64,000 nucleotides of DNA from AAA044-D11 sp009705075 (GCA_965268675.1 OZ254179.1:434001-498000); one strand, 5' to 3'. Shown: positions 1 through 8,695, counted from the first letter of the stretch. Numbers and translations are program-made. The notes: generated by a model not told the origin, from the sequence alone.

Positions 1-97
1 CCAACTTCAACAAGTTGTAAGAAAAACAGTTGGCAGTTGGGTCGGCGATAAGCATCGTCGTAAACCAATGATTGTTCCTGTCGTTATAGAGGTGTAA
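1..97 (+). CDS. rnj: Ribonuclease J, C-terminal end (partial)
   Basis: The frame starting at base 2 is open from the window edge to a TAA at 95-97 and gives about 31 residues ending in RRKPMIVPVVIEV. A tail with an RR-P-M-I-P-VV-EV pattern closes actinobacterial RNase J proteins, and rnj normally sits just upstream of ftsK, as here. RNase J is a metallo-beta-lactamase-fold exo/endoribonuclease in mRNA and rRNA processing; the catalytic part is outside the window. The identification rests on this short tail and on gene order. Confidence 0.7.
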   Translation, partial: QLQQVVRKTVGSWVGDKHRRKPMIVPVVIEV

Positions 98-155
98 CCG
101 ATTTAGCGGCGCGCCTTAGTTGCCGCCTATATCTAACGCTTTAAGGTTAGCCATT

Positions 156-2495
156 ATGGCCGCGAAGAAAAAAGCATCAAGTAAGAAATCTGCGGTAGCT
201 GATGGAGCTGCCCGCGGAATAGGTGCTATCTGGAAATTTATAGCGAAAACTCTTGGTTCATCTATTCGTTTCATTTTTCGTGGCGCCCAGGATTTAGATC
301 CAGCCCACCAACGAGATGGAATTGCATTTCTTGTTTTTATCTTTGGATTAATTTCTGCAGCGGGCGTCTGGTTTAGCCTTGATAATGTAGTTGGACATGG
401 AATATATGCCGGGGTCTACGGAATTTTTGGAAGACTAGGAATAATTACTCCAGTCATATTTATTTACTTTGCATTTCGCCTATTTAAGGCGCCGGATGAT
501 GCAAAGACAACAGGTCGAATAATTGTTGGAACCTTCGTTTTACTAATCACCATTACAGGTCTGCTTCACATCATTAATGGTTCACATGGAACTGGACAGG
601 CTGCAATTAGAAATGGCGGTGGCTGGATTGGATATGCAGTCTCAACTCCGCTAGTTGCTCTTGTTACAACGATTCTTGCTGTTCCGATTCTAGTTATTCT
701 GCTCTTCTTTGGAATTCTGGTAATTACTGCAACTCCAGTCTCGAAAGTTAAAGAGAGACTTTCTAACTTGTTCCATTGGGGAAGTGGCAAAGTTTCAGAT
801 GCTAGAGCGGCGCGCGCTGAAGAGGCTTTTGAAATTTCAGATACGCCACCTTTTGAAACGCCACTCGTCCAAGGCTTTGTACACGATGATGAAGAGGAAG
901 AGCTGGATGAAGAGAGCTTCGACGAAGAGTTCACTGTTGAGATTCCAAGAGATCCAACTCCAGTAACTGCGCCAACCGCAATCTCTCCGAGCGCTCCAAA
1001 GCATGCAAAGCAGATGTTGTTAACCGGTGATACTAAATATGTATTGCCGTCAATGGATCTACTAAAGACGGGGCCAACTGCAAAAGCCAAATCGAAAGCT
1101 AATGATGTAGTAGTAGCTGCGCTCTCCGAAGTATTTGAACAATTTGGTGTTGAATGTCGAGTTACTGGTTTCATGCGCGGTCCTACGGTTACTCGATATG
1201 AAGTTGAACTTGGCAACGGAGTGAAAGTTGAAGCAATTACAGCGCTTTCAAAGAATATTTCTTATGCGGTAGCAAGCGGTGATGTGCGAATACTTTCACC
1301 AATCCCAGGTAAATCAGCAGTGGGAATTGAGATTCCAAATACAGATCGCGAGATAGTTGCACTGGGGGATGTGCTGCGCTCTTCAGTGGCTGGAAATGAC
1401 ACCCATCCGATGGTTATTGCGCTCGGTAAAGATGTTGAAGGCAATTTCATCTGCGCGAATTTAGCGAAAATGCCGCACTTGCTGGTTGCTGGAGCAACTG
1501 GAGCCGGTAAGTCTTCGATGATTAATTCACTAGTGGTTTCAATTCTTATGCGTTCAACTCCCGATGATGTCCGCTTAGTAATGATTGACCCAAAGCGCGT
1601 TGAGCTAACGAGCTATGAAGGTATCCCGCATTTGATTGCTCCGATTATCACCAACCCTAAGAAAGCGGCAGATGTTCTTGCTTGGGTAGTTCGTGAGATG
1701 GATATGCGCTACGACGATCTCTCGGCATTTGGCTTCAGACACATCGATGATTTCAACAAGGCAGTAAGGTCTGGAAAACTTACAGTTCCAGAAGGTAGCG
1801 AGCGGATTCTTGAACCTTATCCATACCTGTTGATAATTATTGATGAGCTTGCAGATCTGATGATGGTCGCGGCTCGCGAAGTTGAAGAATCAATCGTGCG
1901 AATTACCCAACTTGCTAGAGCTGCGGGAATTCACTTAGTAATTGCCACGCAGCGCCCTAGCGTGGATATCGTTACCGGTTTGATCAAAGCAAACGTTCCA
2001 TCGCGCCTCTCATTTGCAACTTCAAGCCTCGCAGATTCTCGAGTAATTCTAGATACGCCAGGTGCCGAAAAATTAGTTGGCCAAGGCGATGGACTCTTCC
2101 TACCAATGGGCGCCAGCAAAGCTATGCGAATTCAAGGTGCATATGTTTCAGAGCGCGAAACGGAAGCAATCGTCAACCATGTTAAAGCGCAGTTGCAACC
2201 GGTCTATCGGCTTGATTTAACTGCGCCCATCAAGGCACATGTTATTGAAGATGATATTGGTGATGACATGGACCTCTTATTGCAAGCAGTACAACTAGTT
2301 GTTTCAACACAGTTTGGATCAACATCAATGTTGCAACGTAAATTACGTATTGGCTTTGCAAAAGCTGGACGACTAATGGATTTAATGGAGAGTCGCGGAA
2401 TTGTTGGCCCAACTGAAGGATCTAAAGCTCGGACTGTTCTGATAACGGCCGAACAGATGCCAGATGTCTTGGAGCAATTGCAGGGCAACCTCTAA
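156..2495 (+). CDS. ftsK: DNA translocase FtsK/SpoIIIE
   Basis: Septum-bound ATPase that pumps chromosome ends across the closing septum and drives dimer resolution. The 779-residue protein begins with a basic Ala/Lys stretch and about four membrane helices (residues 45-200). A strongly acidic Glu/Asp linker follows (about 235-275), then the motor domain with Walker A GATGAGKSS (near residue 445) and Walker B LLIIIDELADL (near 560). It ends in a winged-helix gamma domain (about 710-775) that would read orienting DNA sequences. A TTG at 120 is in frame, but the ATG at 156, preceded by AAGGTTAG, gives the usual MAAKKK-type N-terminus and is preferred. It lies just after rnj, the normal actinobacterial order. 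Confidence 0.95.
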   Translation: MAAKKKASSKKSAVADGAARGIGAIWKFIAKTLGSSIRFIFRGAQDLDPAHQRDGIAFLVFIFGLISAAGVWFSLDNVVGHGIYAGVYGIFGRLGIITPVIFIYFAFRLFKAPDDAKTTGRIIVGTFVLLITITGLLHIINGSHGTGQAAIRNGGGWIGYAVSTPLVALVTTILAVPILVILLFFGILVITATPVSKVKERLSNLFHWGSGKVSDARAARAEEAFEISDTPPFETPLVQGFVHDDEEEELDEESFDEEFTVEIPRDPTPVTAPTAISPSAPKHAKQMLLTGDTKYVLPSMDLLKTGPTAKAKSKANDVVVAALSEVFEQFGVECRVTGFMRGPTVTRYEVELGNGVKVEAITALSKNISYAVASGDVRILSPIPGKSAVGIEIPNTDREIVALGDVLRSSVAGNDTHPMVIALGKDVEGNFICANLAKMPHLLVAGATGAGKSSMINSLVVSILMRSTPDDVRLVMIDPKRVELTSYEGIPHLIAPIITNPKKAADVLAWVVREMDMRYDDLSAFGFRHIDDFNKAVRSGKLTVPEGSERILEPYPYLLIIIDELADLMMVAAREVEESIVRITQLARAAGIHLVIATQRPSVDIVTGLIKANVPSRLSFATSSLADSRVILDTPGAEKLVGQGDGLFLPMGASKAMRIQGAYVSERETEAIVNHVKAQLQPVYRLDLTAPIKAHVIEDDIGDDMDLLLQAVQLVVSTQFGSTSMLQRKLRIGFAKAGRLMDLMESRGIVGPTEGSKARTVLITAEQMPDVLEQLQGNL

Positions 2496-2666
2496 ATCCA
2501 ATTCTTGTAATTCAGCGTGGCCCAAAGGCGCTGAGGGTCAGGATTTAGGGTGAATTAACTCCAAATCCACCTACGGGTTAGATGCAACTTGTAGAAAGTG
2601 CCCGTGGGGTTTTACCCTTAGCTCCTTGGAAATCCCCTTCCATGTCTTTAAGCAAGAGGAACATTA

Positions 2667-3416
2667 ATGAGTTTAGAAAATATAACTCTCGGCACTGATA
2701 TTCGCGATGCGCGCGAACGTGCCGGTCTTTCAATTGAAAAAGTTGCAGAAATTACTCGGATTCGTGAAACAGTAATTAGAGAAATTGAATCAGATGTATT
2801 TTCAAGTTGTGGTGGCAATGCATATGCCCGCGGACACATTCGTACAATTTCAAAACTCTTAGGGCTAGATTCAGATAAGTTGATTTCAAAATTTGCTGAA
2901 ACAACTGGGGATTTTGATCGTCCAATGATTGATTTATTGGAAGAGAACAATGTTGTAAGTCCTCGTACTCCACGTCCTCAAATTTCTTATAAAACTTTGG
3001 CCTCGGTTGCGGCTGGAGTTGTCGCACTTCTAATTGCAGTTCCTGCAGTTATCTCACTTGTCCCAAGTAACAAGACCTCAACAGTGGCTCCGTCAAGCCA
3101 GGTTGTGGCCCCTTCAACAACAGATCAAAACTCGCAAGTTGTCGCTTCGAAGACAGCCGGTGTTTCCCTAGTTGTTTCAGGTATTTCAGGAAAGTCTTGG
3201 ATTGGAATCCAAGATGCAAGCGGCGCCCAAGTATTTAGTGGGTCGATAAATGTCGGAGAAGTCAAGTCATTTAGTGACAACCAACTTCTTCAAGTGACTA
3301 TTGGAAATGCAGCTGCCGTTTCGCTAAATGTGAATGGAAAAGAGATTGGTACGCCAGGTGGCACAGGTGAAGTAGTTCACCTCTCATTTGGTCCAGCTAA
3401 TTCAAATAACGGTTAA
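2667..3416 (+). CDS. RodZ-like HTH/membrane protein
   Basis: A 249-residue protein with a cytoplasmic HTH_25 (Xre-like) domain at residues 8-75. One transmembrane helix follows (about 110-135), then a Ser/Thr/Gln-rich extracytoplasmic linker, and a C-terminal beta-rich domain of the DUF4115 type (about 165-245). This is the RodZ architecture. RodZ couples the cytoskeleton or cell-wall machinery to morphogenesis in rods; in actinobacteria lacking MreB its partners are less clear. The start ATG follows AGAGGAACATTA, a usable ribosome binding site. The 171-base gap upstream holds no convincing gene. The function is inferred from architecture. Confidence 0.8.
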   Translation: MSLENITLGTDIRDARERAGLSIEKVAEITRIRETVIREIESDVFSSCGGNAYARGHIRTISKLLGLDSDKLISKFAETTGDFDRPMIDLLEENNVVSPRTPRPQISYKTLASVAAGVVALLIAVPAVISLVPSNKTSTVAPSSQVVAPSTTDQNSQVVASKTAGVSLVVSGISGKSWIGIQDASGAQVFSGSINVGEVKSFSDNQLLQVTIGNAAAVSLNVNGKEIGTPGGTGEVVHLSFGPANSNNG

Positions 3417-3441
3417 GCGCTCCTTAAAACATAACCCAATG

Positions 3442-3447
3442 TAAGAT
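3442..3447 (+). promoter_or_regulatory. -10 box of a probable leaderless rimO transcript
   Basis: TAAGAT ends 7 bases before the ATG at 3455 and no Shine-Dalgarno lies between them. An in-frame ATG at 3446 overlaps the box, so it would be upstream of the expected transcription start. This favours 3455 as the true rimO start. No good -35 is visible. Confidence 0.45.
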
Positions 3448-3454
3448 GGTGCAG

Positions 3455-4852
3455 ATGAGCGCCGAGGATGTAACAACAACTAAGTCCCGAACGGTCGCTC
3501 TGGTGACTCTTGGCTGTGCTCGAAATGAAGTCGATTCTGAAGAGCTGGCCGGTCGACTATCTGCAGATGGTTGGACCTTAGTCTCCGATCCAGCACTTGC
3601 CGAAGTAGCTCTAATTAATACTTGCGGTTTTATTGAAAGTGCAAAGAAAGACTCGGTAGATGCCCTTTTAGAGGCCCACTCCCTGAAATCAAATGGTGTA
3701 ACAAAAGCTGTTGTAGCTGTTGGATGTATGGCCGAGCGCTATGGCGATGAACTCTCTGACGCACTTCCCGAGGCTGATGCAATTTTAGGTTTTGATGATT
3801 ACAAAGATATCTCTCTGCGATTGCAGACCATTATCGGAGGCGGATCTATCGCGGCACATAAGCCGAAAGACCGCCGATCACTTCTTCCAATCGCTCCAGC
3901 AGAACGCCAGAAACTCATTACTTCTATTTCAGATTTCGAACCACTTCAACGGAAACGATTAGATAACGCACCAATTGCACCTCTTAAAATTGCCTCTGGC
4001 TGCGATCGCAGATGTTCATTCTGTGCGATTCCAATGTTCCGTGGCTCTTTTGTTTCAAGGCGTCCGACCGAAATCATTGATGAGGCGAAGTGGCTGGCCG
4101 AACAAGGTGTATCAGAACTCTTTCTAGTCAGTGAAAATACAACTTCTTATGGCAAAGATTTTCGAGATCTGCAAGTCTTGGAAAATATGCTGCCAGAGAT
4201 TTCAAATATTTCTGGGGTCCAACGGATTCGCCTCTCTTACTTACAGCCAGCAGAGATGCGGCCCTCTCTTATTCAGGCAATGGTTTCAGTTCCTAAAGTC
4301 ATGCCATATTTTGATCTATCTTTCCAGCATGCCAGCGCTACAGTCCTTCGTCGGATGCGACGATTTGGGGATACTGAATCTTTCCTACATTTGATTTCAC
4401 AAATACGAGCGCTCTCACCTCAAGCAGGTATCCGCTCAAATGTCATCGTTGGTTTTCCAGGTGAGACTCAAGAAGAATTTGATGAGTTAATTAATTTTCT
4501 ATCGCAAGCACGACTCGATGCCATTGGCGTATTTGGTTATTCTGATGAGGATAAGACGGAAGCGCTCTCACTTGAAGATAAAGTCGATCAGGATTTAATT
4601 AATTCGCGCGTGGAATTGCTCTCAAAATTGGTGGACGAATTCATAGCCCAACGCGCAGAAGAGCGCATCGGTGAACACGTTCGTGTTCTTATTGAAGATG
4701 AAGAAGGTCAAGAGGGACGTGCCGAACATCAAGGTCCAGAAGTAGATGGTTCTACCTTTATTAAGGGGCGAGCGAAATACAAAGTTGGCGAGTATGTCGA
4801 TGCAGTTATTACGGAAACCAGTGGCGTTGATTTAATTGCGGTGCCACTATGA
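3455..4852 (+). CDS. rimO: Ribosomal protein S12 methylthiotransferase RimO
   Basis: Radical-SAM enzyme that adds a methylthio group to the conserved Asp of ribosomal protein S12. The 465-residue protein has the N-terminal UPF0004 domain opening with VTLGCARNEVDSE. The radical-SAM core carries the CxxxCxxC cluster in SGCDRRCSFCAIP (about residue 190), and a C-terminal TRAM RNA-binding region follows. The N-terminal cysteines for the second iron-sulfur cluster are present (LGCARN, NTCGF, GCMAERY). The start at 3455 is chosen over 3446 because a -10-like TAAGAT overlaps the earlier ATG. It overlaps pgsA by 4 bases, so the two are translationally coupled. It is a paralogue of miaB further downstream. 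Confidence 0.93.
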   Translation: MSAEDVTTTKSRTVALVTLGCARNEVDSEELAGRLSADGWTLVSDPALAEVALINTCGFIESAKKDSVDALLEAHSLKSNGVTKAVVAVGCMAERYGDELSDALPEADAILGFDDYKDISLRLQTIIGGGSIAAHKPKDRRSLLPIAPAERQKLITSISDFEPLQRKRLDNAPIAPLKIASGCDRRCSFCAIPMFRGSFVSRRPTEIIDEAKWLAEQGVSELFLVSENTTSYGKDFRDLQVLENMLPEISNISGVQRIRLSYLQPAEMRPSLIQAMVSVPKVMPYFDLSFQHASATVLRRMRRFGDTESFLHLISQIRALSPQAGIRSNVIVGFPGETQEEFDELINFLSQARLDAIGVFGYSDEDKTEALSLEDKVDQDLINSRVELLSKLVDEFIAQRAEERIGEHVRVLIEDEEGQEGRAEHQGPEVDGSTFIKGRAKYKVGEYVDAVITETSGVDLIAVPL

Positions 4853-5382
4853 AGTATTTAAATCTTCCAAACACCTTGACGATTGCCAGACTTCTGGCGG
4901 TTCCATTCTGTTGTTATGCGCTCTTTAAAAATGGGGGAGATGACACGCTTTGGCGAGTCTTGGCTTGGACCGGATTTTTCCTTGTTGGTCTAACCGATTT
5001 CTTTGATGGCAGAATTGCCAGATCTCGCAAGCAGATAACTAGCTTTGGAACCTTTCTAGATCCAGTTGCTGACAAAGTTGCAATTGGCGCTGCAATGATT
5101 GGCCTTTCGATGCAGGGGAAATTGTGGTGGTGGGTCACGATTCTTATCTTGGTCCGTGAAATCTCGGTCACAATTCTTAGGTTAACTGTTATAAAAGACG
5201 GGGTAATTCCGGCAAGTAAAGGCGGAAAGTTAAAGGCAACTTTTCAGGGATTTGGAGTTGGTTTCTATATTTTGCCCCTCCCAACCTGGCTGCATATCCC
5301 AAGAGATGCCTTCATGGCGGTCGCGATTTATTTAACAATTACAACCGGATATGAGTACTTCAAGAGAGTTCTCAAGAGATGA
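4849..5382 (+). CDS. pgsA: CDP-diacylglycerol-glycerol-3-phosphate 3-phosphatidyltransferase
   Basis: Integral membrane enzyme making phosphatidylglycerol phosphate from CDP-diacylglycerol and glycerol-3-phosphate, the committed step to phosphatidylglycerol and cardiolipin. The 177-residue protein carries the full CDP-alcohol phosphotransferase signature DxxDGxxAR(x8)GxxxDxxxD: DFFDGRIAR, then GTFLDPVAD, at about residues 48-74. About five hydrophobic helices are visible. Its start overlaps the rimO stop and its stop overlaps the cinA start, so it is mid-operon. A related PIS-type enzyme cannot be fully excluded, but gene order (next to cinA) favours pgsA. Confidence 0.9.
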   Translation: MKYLNLPNTLTIARLLAVPFCCYALFKNGGDDTLWRVLAWTGFFLVGLTDFFDGRIARSRKQITSFGTFLDPVADKVAIGAAMIGLSMQGKLWWWVTILILVREISVTILRLTVIKDGVIPASKGGKLKATFQGFGVGFYILPLPTWLHIPRDAFMAVAIYLTITTGYEYFKRVLKR

Positions 5383-5858
5383 AAACAGAGTTGGAATTAG
5401 CAACAGGGATAATTAAGCAATTAAGGAAATCCGGAAAGACAGTAGCGGTGGCAGAATCACTAACCGGTGGTGGGCTAGGTGCCGCACTTACCGAAGTTGC
5501 CGGCTCATCTGAAGTTTTTCTTGGTGGATTTACAACTTACAGCGATGTAAGTAAAAGTAAATTACTAGAAATTCCGAAGCGGTTAATCACTAAACACACA
5601 GCTGTATCCGAAGAGGTAGCTCGAGCAATGGCAGAAAACGTTCGCCAAATATTTAAATCTGATTTCGCAATTTCGACCACAGGAGTTGCTGGTCCAGGCA
5701 AGGCTTATGGGAAAAAAGCTGGCACGGTTTGGCTGGCAATAGCAAGCAAAAAAGAGACCATCGCTATTGAACTTGCGCTAGCCGGTGATCGCGCCACGGT
5801 AAGAAAAGCCACAATTGAGAGCGCTTTAGCCGCCTTTTCGCGTATCCTTATCCCGTGA
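5379..5858 (+). CDS. pncC: CinA C-terminal-type nicotinamide-nucleotide amidohydrolase
   Basis: A 159-residue protein corresponding only to the C-terminal domain of CinA, which hydrolyses NMN to nicotinate mononucleotide and ammonia in pyridine nucleotide salvage. Typical motifs are AESLTGGGLGAALTEV (residues 25-40), GGFTTYSD, HTAVSEEVARAMAE and STTGVAGPG. The N-terminal MoaB-like domain is absent, as in most actinobacteria. ATG overlaps the pgsA stop (ATGA), and its stop overlaps the GTG of the next gene, so pgsA-pncC-clgR form one translationally coupled unit. Confidence 0.9.
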   Translation: MKTELELATGIIKQLRKSGKTVAVAESLTGGGLGAALTEVAGSSEVFLGGFTTYSDVSKSKLLEIPKRLITKHTAVSEEVARAMAENVRQIFKSDFAISTTGVAGPGKAYGKKAGTVWLAIASKKETIAIELALAGDRATVRKATIESALAAFSRILIP

Positions 5859-6124
5859 CTCTTCTTCGAACCCATATCGGTAGCACCTTGCGCCAAGCGC
5901 GTATTTCACAAGGTCGCACCCTTCGCGATGTTGCAAAAGCAGCACGTGTTTCATTGGGCTATTTATCTGAGGTTGAACGTGGTCAGAAGGAAGCTTCATC
6001 TGAACTATTGAATTCAATCTGCCAAGCTTTAGAACTTTCGCTACTGGAAGTTATCACTGATGTTTCAGTAGCAATTCGTGCAACAGAAGCTCCATCACTC
6101 AGCGTCGTAGAAGCCGCCGCTTAG
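5855..6124 (+). CDS. clgR: XRE-family regulator, ClgR-like
   Basis: An 89-residue DNA-binding protein with one Xre helix-turn-helix: GSTLRQARISQGRTLRDVAK, recognition helix VSLGYLSEVERGQKEAS, then SELLNSICQALEL. The sequence and the position directly after cinA match ClgR, the actinobacterial activator of clp protease, recX/recA-region and repair genes. GTG start inside the pncC stop (GTGA). The family normally ends in an Ala-rich degron-like tail; here the protein ends VVEAAA, compatible with Clp-dependent turnover. The clgR assignment is inferred from context plus HTH similarity. Confidence 0.75.
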   Translation: MTLLRTHIGSTLRQARISQGRTLRDVAKAARVSLGYLSEVERGQKEASSELLNSICQALELSLLEVITDVSVAIRATEAPSLSVVEAAA

Positions 6125-6166
6125 CTTTTTAGCTAGCGACGATATTTTCGGATATTGGATAAAGCG

Positions 6167-6667
6167 ATGACTGTGGCCCCAGCCCAACGTTCAAGAACAG
6201 CGATTCTTGCTGGCGCAAAAATTGTTATTGCGGAAGTGGGATCATATGAATCAAATATGGTCGATATCGCTGCGCGGGCTCAAGTCTCAAGAGCCACGGT
6301 TTATAACCACTTTGCAGATAAAGAAGAGATGATGTTTAGCCTTCTGGAATCTGAAATTCTGCGCCTTGCCGACCTAGCCAAGAGTTCACCAACCCCACAA
6401 GGTGCCTTGCAAATTCTCTCGGAAGAGATCTCGGGGGATAAGGCGCTACGAAAGATGACCGAGACCGACCCAGAAGATATCGCAGCATTTGTGACTATGG
6501 GAGAACACCCGCTCTGGGCCGTTGTACAAGAAGCGCTTACAAAGATTTTTGGGTTAAATAATTACAGCCTAGTTCTGCACTGGTTAATCGGTCAGATTGC
6601 ATCACCACTTACTCAAGCAGAATCTCGCCATCAATCCGAACAAATCGCTAGATCTCTAGCCTCCTAA
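6167..6667 (+). CDS. TetR-family transcriptional regulator
   Basis: A 166-residue protein with an N-terminal TetR HTH: SRTAILAGAKIVIAEVGSYE, then VDIAARAQVSRATVYNHFADKEEM (about residues 10-60). The C-terminal all-helical ligand domain is not diagnostic. The ATG at 6167 is preferred; an in-frame TTG lies four codons upstream. It sits between clgR and a DUF3046 gene and is on the same strand as recA. No obvious target is adjacent, so its effector and regulon are unknown. Confidence 0.8.
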   Translation: MTVAPAQRSRTAILAGAKIVIAEVGSYESNMVDIAARAQVSRATVYNHFADKEEMMFSLLESEILRLADLAKSSPTPQGALQILSEEISGDKALRKMTETDPEDIAAFVTMGEHPLWAVVQEALTKIFGLNNYSLVLHWLIGQIASPLTQAESRHQSEQIARSLAS

Positions 6668-6679
6668 AGGTCTGCTAAC

Positions 6680-6871
6680 TTGCGAATAACAGAGCTGCGC
6701 GCTCGCATTGCCGATTACTTTCCAGACCCAACAACTTATTCACGCGATACCGTTCATGCTGAATTAGGTGGCGCAACGGTTGAAGAGGCCCTTGCTATGG
6801 GCCAGGAACCAGGAGATATCTGGAAGGGCGTTGTCGCGCACAATCCGGAGATGCCAGCCAAGTTCAGGTAA
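6680..6871 (+). CDS. DUF3046 family protein
   Basis: A 63-residue cytoplasmic protein of unknown function. It matches the actinobacterial DUF3046 pattern: MRITELRARIADYF at the start, a central HAELGGATVEEAL and DIWKGVV near the end. This family is found almost always just upstream of recA, as here. TTG start; no better codon is available in frame. The gap to recA (about 217 bases) holds the recA control region. Confidence 0.75.
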   Translation: MRITELRARIADYFPDPTTYSRDTVHAELGGATVEEALAMGQEPGDIWKGVVAHNPEMPAKFR

Positions 6872-6924
6872 CCAATTTCAGGTAACCAAGTCCAGATAGT
6901 TAACGCCAGGGTTTCGGCGTGTTG

Positions 6925-6954
6925 TTGTCGTTCGAACAGATGTTCGGCTACCCT
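6925..6954 (+). promoter_or_regulatory. recA promoter
   Basis: TTGTCG (6925-6930) and TACCCT (6949-6954) are separated by 18 bases and make a plausible sigma-70-type promoter for recA. The LexA box lies wholly in the spacer, the classical arrangement for SOS repression. Transcription would start near 6961, leaving a leader of about 125-130 bases. Confidence 0.6.
6932..6947 (+). promoter_or_regulatory. LexA-binding SOS box
   Basis: TCGAACAGATGTTCGG fits the actinobacterial/Gram-positive SOS consensus of GAAC-N4-GTTC with flanking TC/GG. It lies between the -35 and -10 boxes of recA, so LexA binding should block the promoter until DNA damage. No second box is seen at recX, which probably shares the recA transcript. 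Confidence 0.85.
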
Positions 6955-7088
6955 TTACCCATTCGGGCGACCTGCTCGGATATACCCAGCCTGAGCGGTT
7001 CCACACTTCCGCAGATGCCAAGCCTCTGCCGTCGGTGGGTCTCCGTACCTTCAGGACCGATAACGATGATCGATGAAAGGTCAACAAA
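6955..7088 (+). promoter_or_regulatory. Structured recA 5' leader
   Basis: About 130 bases between promoter and recA, with no supported gene. It contains consecutive short stems: GCGG 6995-6998 with CCGC 7009-7012; GCAGA 7011-7015 with TCTGC 7025-7029; CGGT 7033-7036 with ACCG 7056-7059. The last competes with GACC 7055-7058 pairing GGTC 7079-7082, which would enclose the ribosome binding site AAAGG. A regulatory role is speculative. Confidence 0.3.
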
Positions 7089-8171
7089 ATGGCTAAAGAA
7101 CAGCCTGATAAACAATCTGAGAAGCAAAACTCAGATCGCACCAAAGCCTTAGATAGCGCACTTGCCCAAATCGAGCGTCAATTCGGTAAGGGTTCAGTAA
7201 TGAAGATGGGCGATCGCGGCCCACAAGTAATGGAAGTTATTTCAACCGGTTCAGTTGCCCTAGATATCGCACTTGGAATCGGTGGTCTACCTCGTGGACG
7301 TATCGTAGAAATCTACGGACCAGAATCTTCAGGTAAGACAACAGTCGCACTTCATGCAATTGCAAATGCCCAGAAAGCTGGCGGCATCGCAGCATTTATT
7401 GATGCGGAACATGCACTTGATCCAGAGTATGCCCGCAAGTTGGGCGTTGATATTGATGCACTTCTAGTTTCACAACCAGATACTGGTGAACAAGCACTTG
7501 AGATTATGGATATGTTGGTTCGCTCTGGCGCAATCGATGTAATCGTTGTTGACTCAGTTGCAGCTCTGACTCCTCGCGCAGAAATCGAAGGCGAGATGGG
7601 CGATTCACATATGGGCTTACAAGCTCGTCTGATGTCGCAAGCGCTCCGTAAAATCACCGGTGCACTTCACCAATCAAATACCACAGCAATTTTCATTAAC
7701 CAATTGCGTGACAAGATCGGCGTCTTCTTTGGCACCCCAGAGACGACAACTGGTGGAAAGGCACTTAAGTTCTACGCCTCAATCCGTCTGGATATTCGCC
7801 GTATTGAAACTCTTAAAGATGGCAATGATGCAGTCGGAAACCGTACTCGCGTCAAAGTTGTTAAGAACAAGATGGCCCCACCATTTAAGCAGGCAGAGTT
7901 CGACATTATTTACGGTGTTGGTATCTCACGCGAAGGCTCACTTATCGATCTTGGCGTTGAAGTCGGCGTAGTTAAGAAGGCCGGCGCTTGGTATACCTAT
8001 GAAGCAGATCAACTTGGCCAAGGTAAAGAGAATGCTCGTGCATTCTTAATTGACAATCCTGATCTTGCAAACGATATCGAGGCAAAGATTCGCGAACATT
8101 ATGTTCCAGTCGTTGTCGATGCTGAACTCGTCGCTGCAATTGATGAAGCAACCGCTGAGGTTGATTTCTAA
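7089..8171 (+). CDS. recA: Recombinase RecA
   Basis: DNA-dependent ATPase for homologous strand exchange and LexA autocleavage. The 360-residue protein is full length, with Walker A GPESSGKT at residues 77-84, Walker B VIVVDSVAALTP, the L2 segment around NQLRDKIGVFFGTPETTTGG, and an acidic C-terminal tail. No intein is present. ATG with AAAGG about 9 bases upstream. Preceded by an SOS box and a possibly folded leader; recX follows directly. Confidence 0.98.
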   Translation: MAKEQPDKQSEKQNSDRTKALDSALAQIERQFGKGSVMKMGDRGPQVMEVISTGSVALDIALGIGGLPRGRIVEIYGPESSGKTTVALHAIANAQKAGGIAAFIDAEHALDPEYARKLGVDIDALLVSQPDTGEQALEIMDMLVRSGAIDVIVVDSVAALTPRAEIEGEMGDSHMGLQARLMSQALRKITGALHQSNTTAIFINQLRDKIGVFFGTPETTTGGKALKFYASIRLDIRRIETLKDGNDAVGNRTRVKVVKNKMAPPFKQAEFDIIYGVGISREGSLIDLGVEVGVVKKAGAWYTYEADQLGQGKENARAFLIDNPDLANDIEAKIREHYVPVVVDAELVAAIDEATAEVDF

Positions 8172-8196
8172 ACCCTTGAGCAAAAATCAATCCCAT

Positions 8197-8676
8197 ATGG
8201 GGGAAGTAGAAGCAGATCCCTACTCTTTCGCACTAACAACTGCGCATTACGCGCTGGCGCCACGTGCGAAGAGTAGGGCCGAGCTCCATGCCCACTTAAA
8301 GAAGCGTGGCGTTGAAGATGAGATTGCAGCAGCTGTTCTAGATGAGTTGGAACTGCAGGGCTTATTAAATGATCTCGAGTTCGCCCAAATCTGGAGTGAA
8401 TCTAGGCAGCGTCAGAAGAAGTTATCGAAACGCTCGATTGCCCAGGAACTCAAATTTAAAGGCGTCTCTCAGGACATCATTGAAGAGACCATGGAAAACA
8501 TTGATGATGAAGACGAGTACAAGATGGCCTTCACATTGGCCGAACGTAAATTTCGCTCTTGTTCGCATCTCGATCATGATGTTATCTATCGAAGAGTTCA
8601 TGGACTCTTATCGCGAAAGGGCTTTAGCCATTCCATATCTGGTCGCATTATGCGGGAATTGTTGGGAAGCAACTAG
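8197..8676 (+). CDS. recX: Regulatory protein RecX
   Basis: Modulator that caps RecA filaments. The 159-residue protein consists of three-helix RecX repeats: ALAPRAKSRAELHAHLKKRG, then VLDELELQGLLNDLEFAQIW (typical of the family), and a third repeat near LSRKGFSHSISGRIM. The reading frame extends back over the recA end, but the plausible starts are ATG 8197 or TTG 8176 (five bases after the recA stop). Neither has a strong Shine-Dalgarno, so the start is uncertain by seven residues. Position directly after recA supports co-transcription. Confidence 0.88.
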   Translation: MGEVEADPYSFALTTAHYALAPRAKSRAELHAHLKKRGVEDEIAAAVLDELELQGLLNDLEFAQIWSESRQRQKKLSKRSIAQELKFKGVSQDIIEETMENIDDEDEYKMAFTLAERKFRSCSHLDHDVIYRRVHGLLSRKGFSHSISGRIMRELLGSN

Positions 8677-8683
8677 TTCAAAC

Positions 8684-8689
8684 TAAGAT
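8684..8689 (+). promoter_or_regulatory. -10 box of a probable leaderless miaB transcript
   Basis: TAAGAT lies between recX and miaB and ends 6 bases before the miaB ATG. There is no Shine-Dalgarno in the interval. TTGGGA at 8662-8667 could serve as a weak -35 with a 16-base spacer. Confidence 0.45.
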
Positions 8690-8695
8690 TGGCTC

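Noticed and set aside
566..1216. Minus-strand open frame of 216 codons inside ftsK
   Set aside because: Antisense shadow of a clearly real gene; the product has a long serine run mirroring the Glu/Asp linker codons of FtsK.
6919..7152. Plus-strand frame of 77 codons across the recA leader
   Set aside because: It would start within the promoter and overlap the recA start in another frame; the region is better explained as an untranslated leader.
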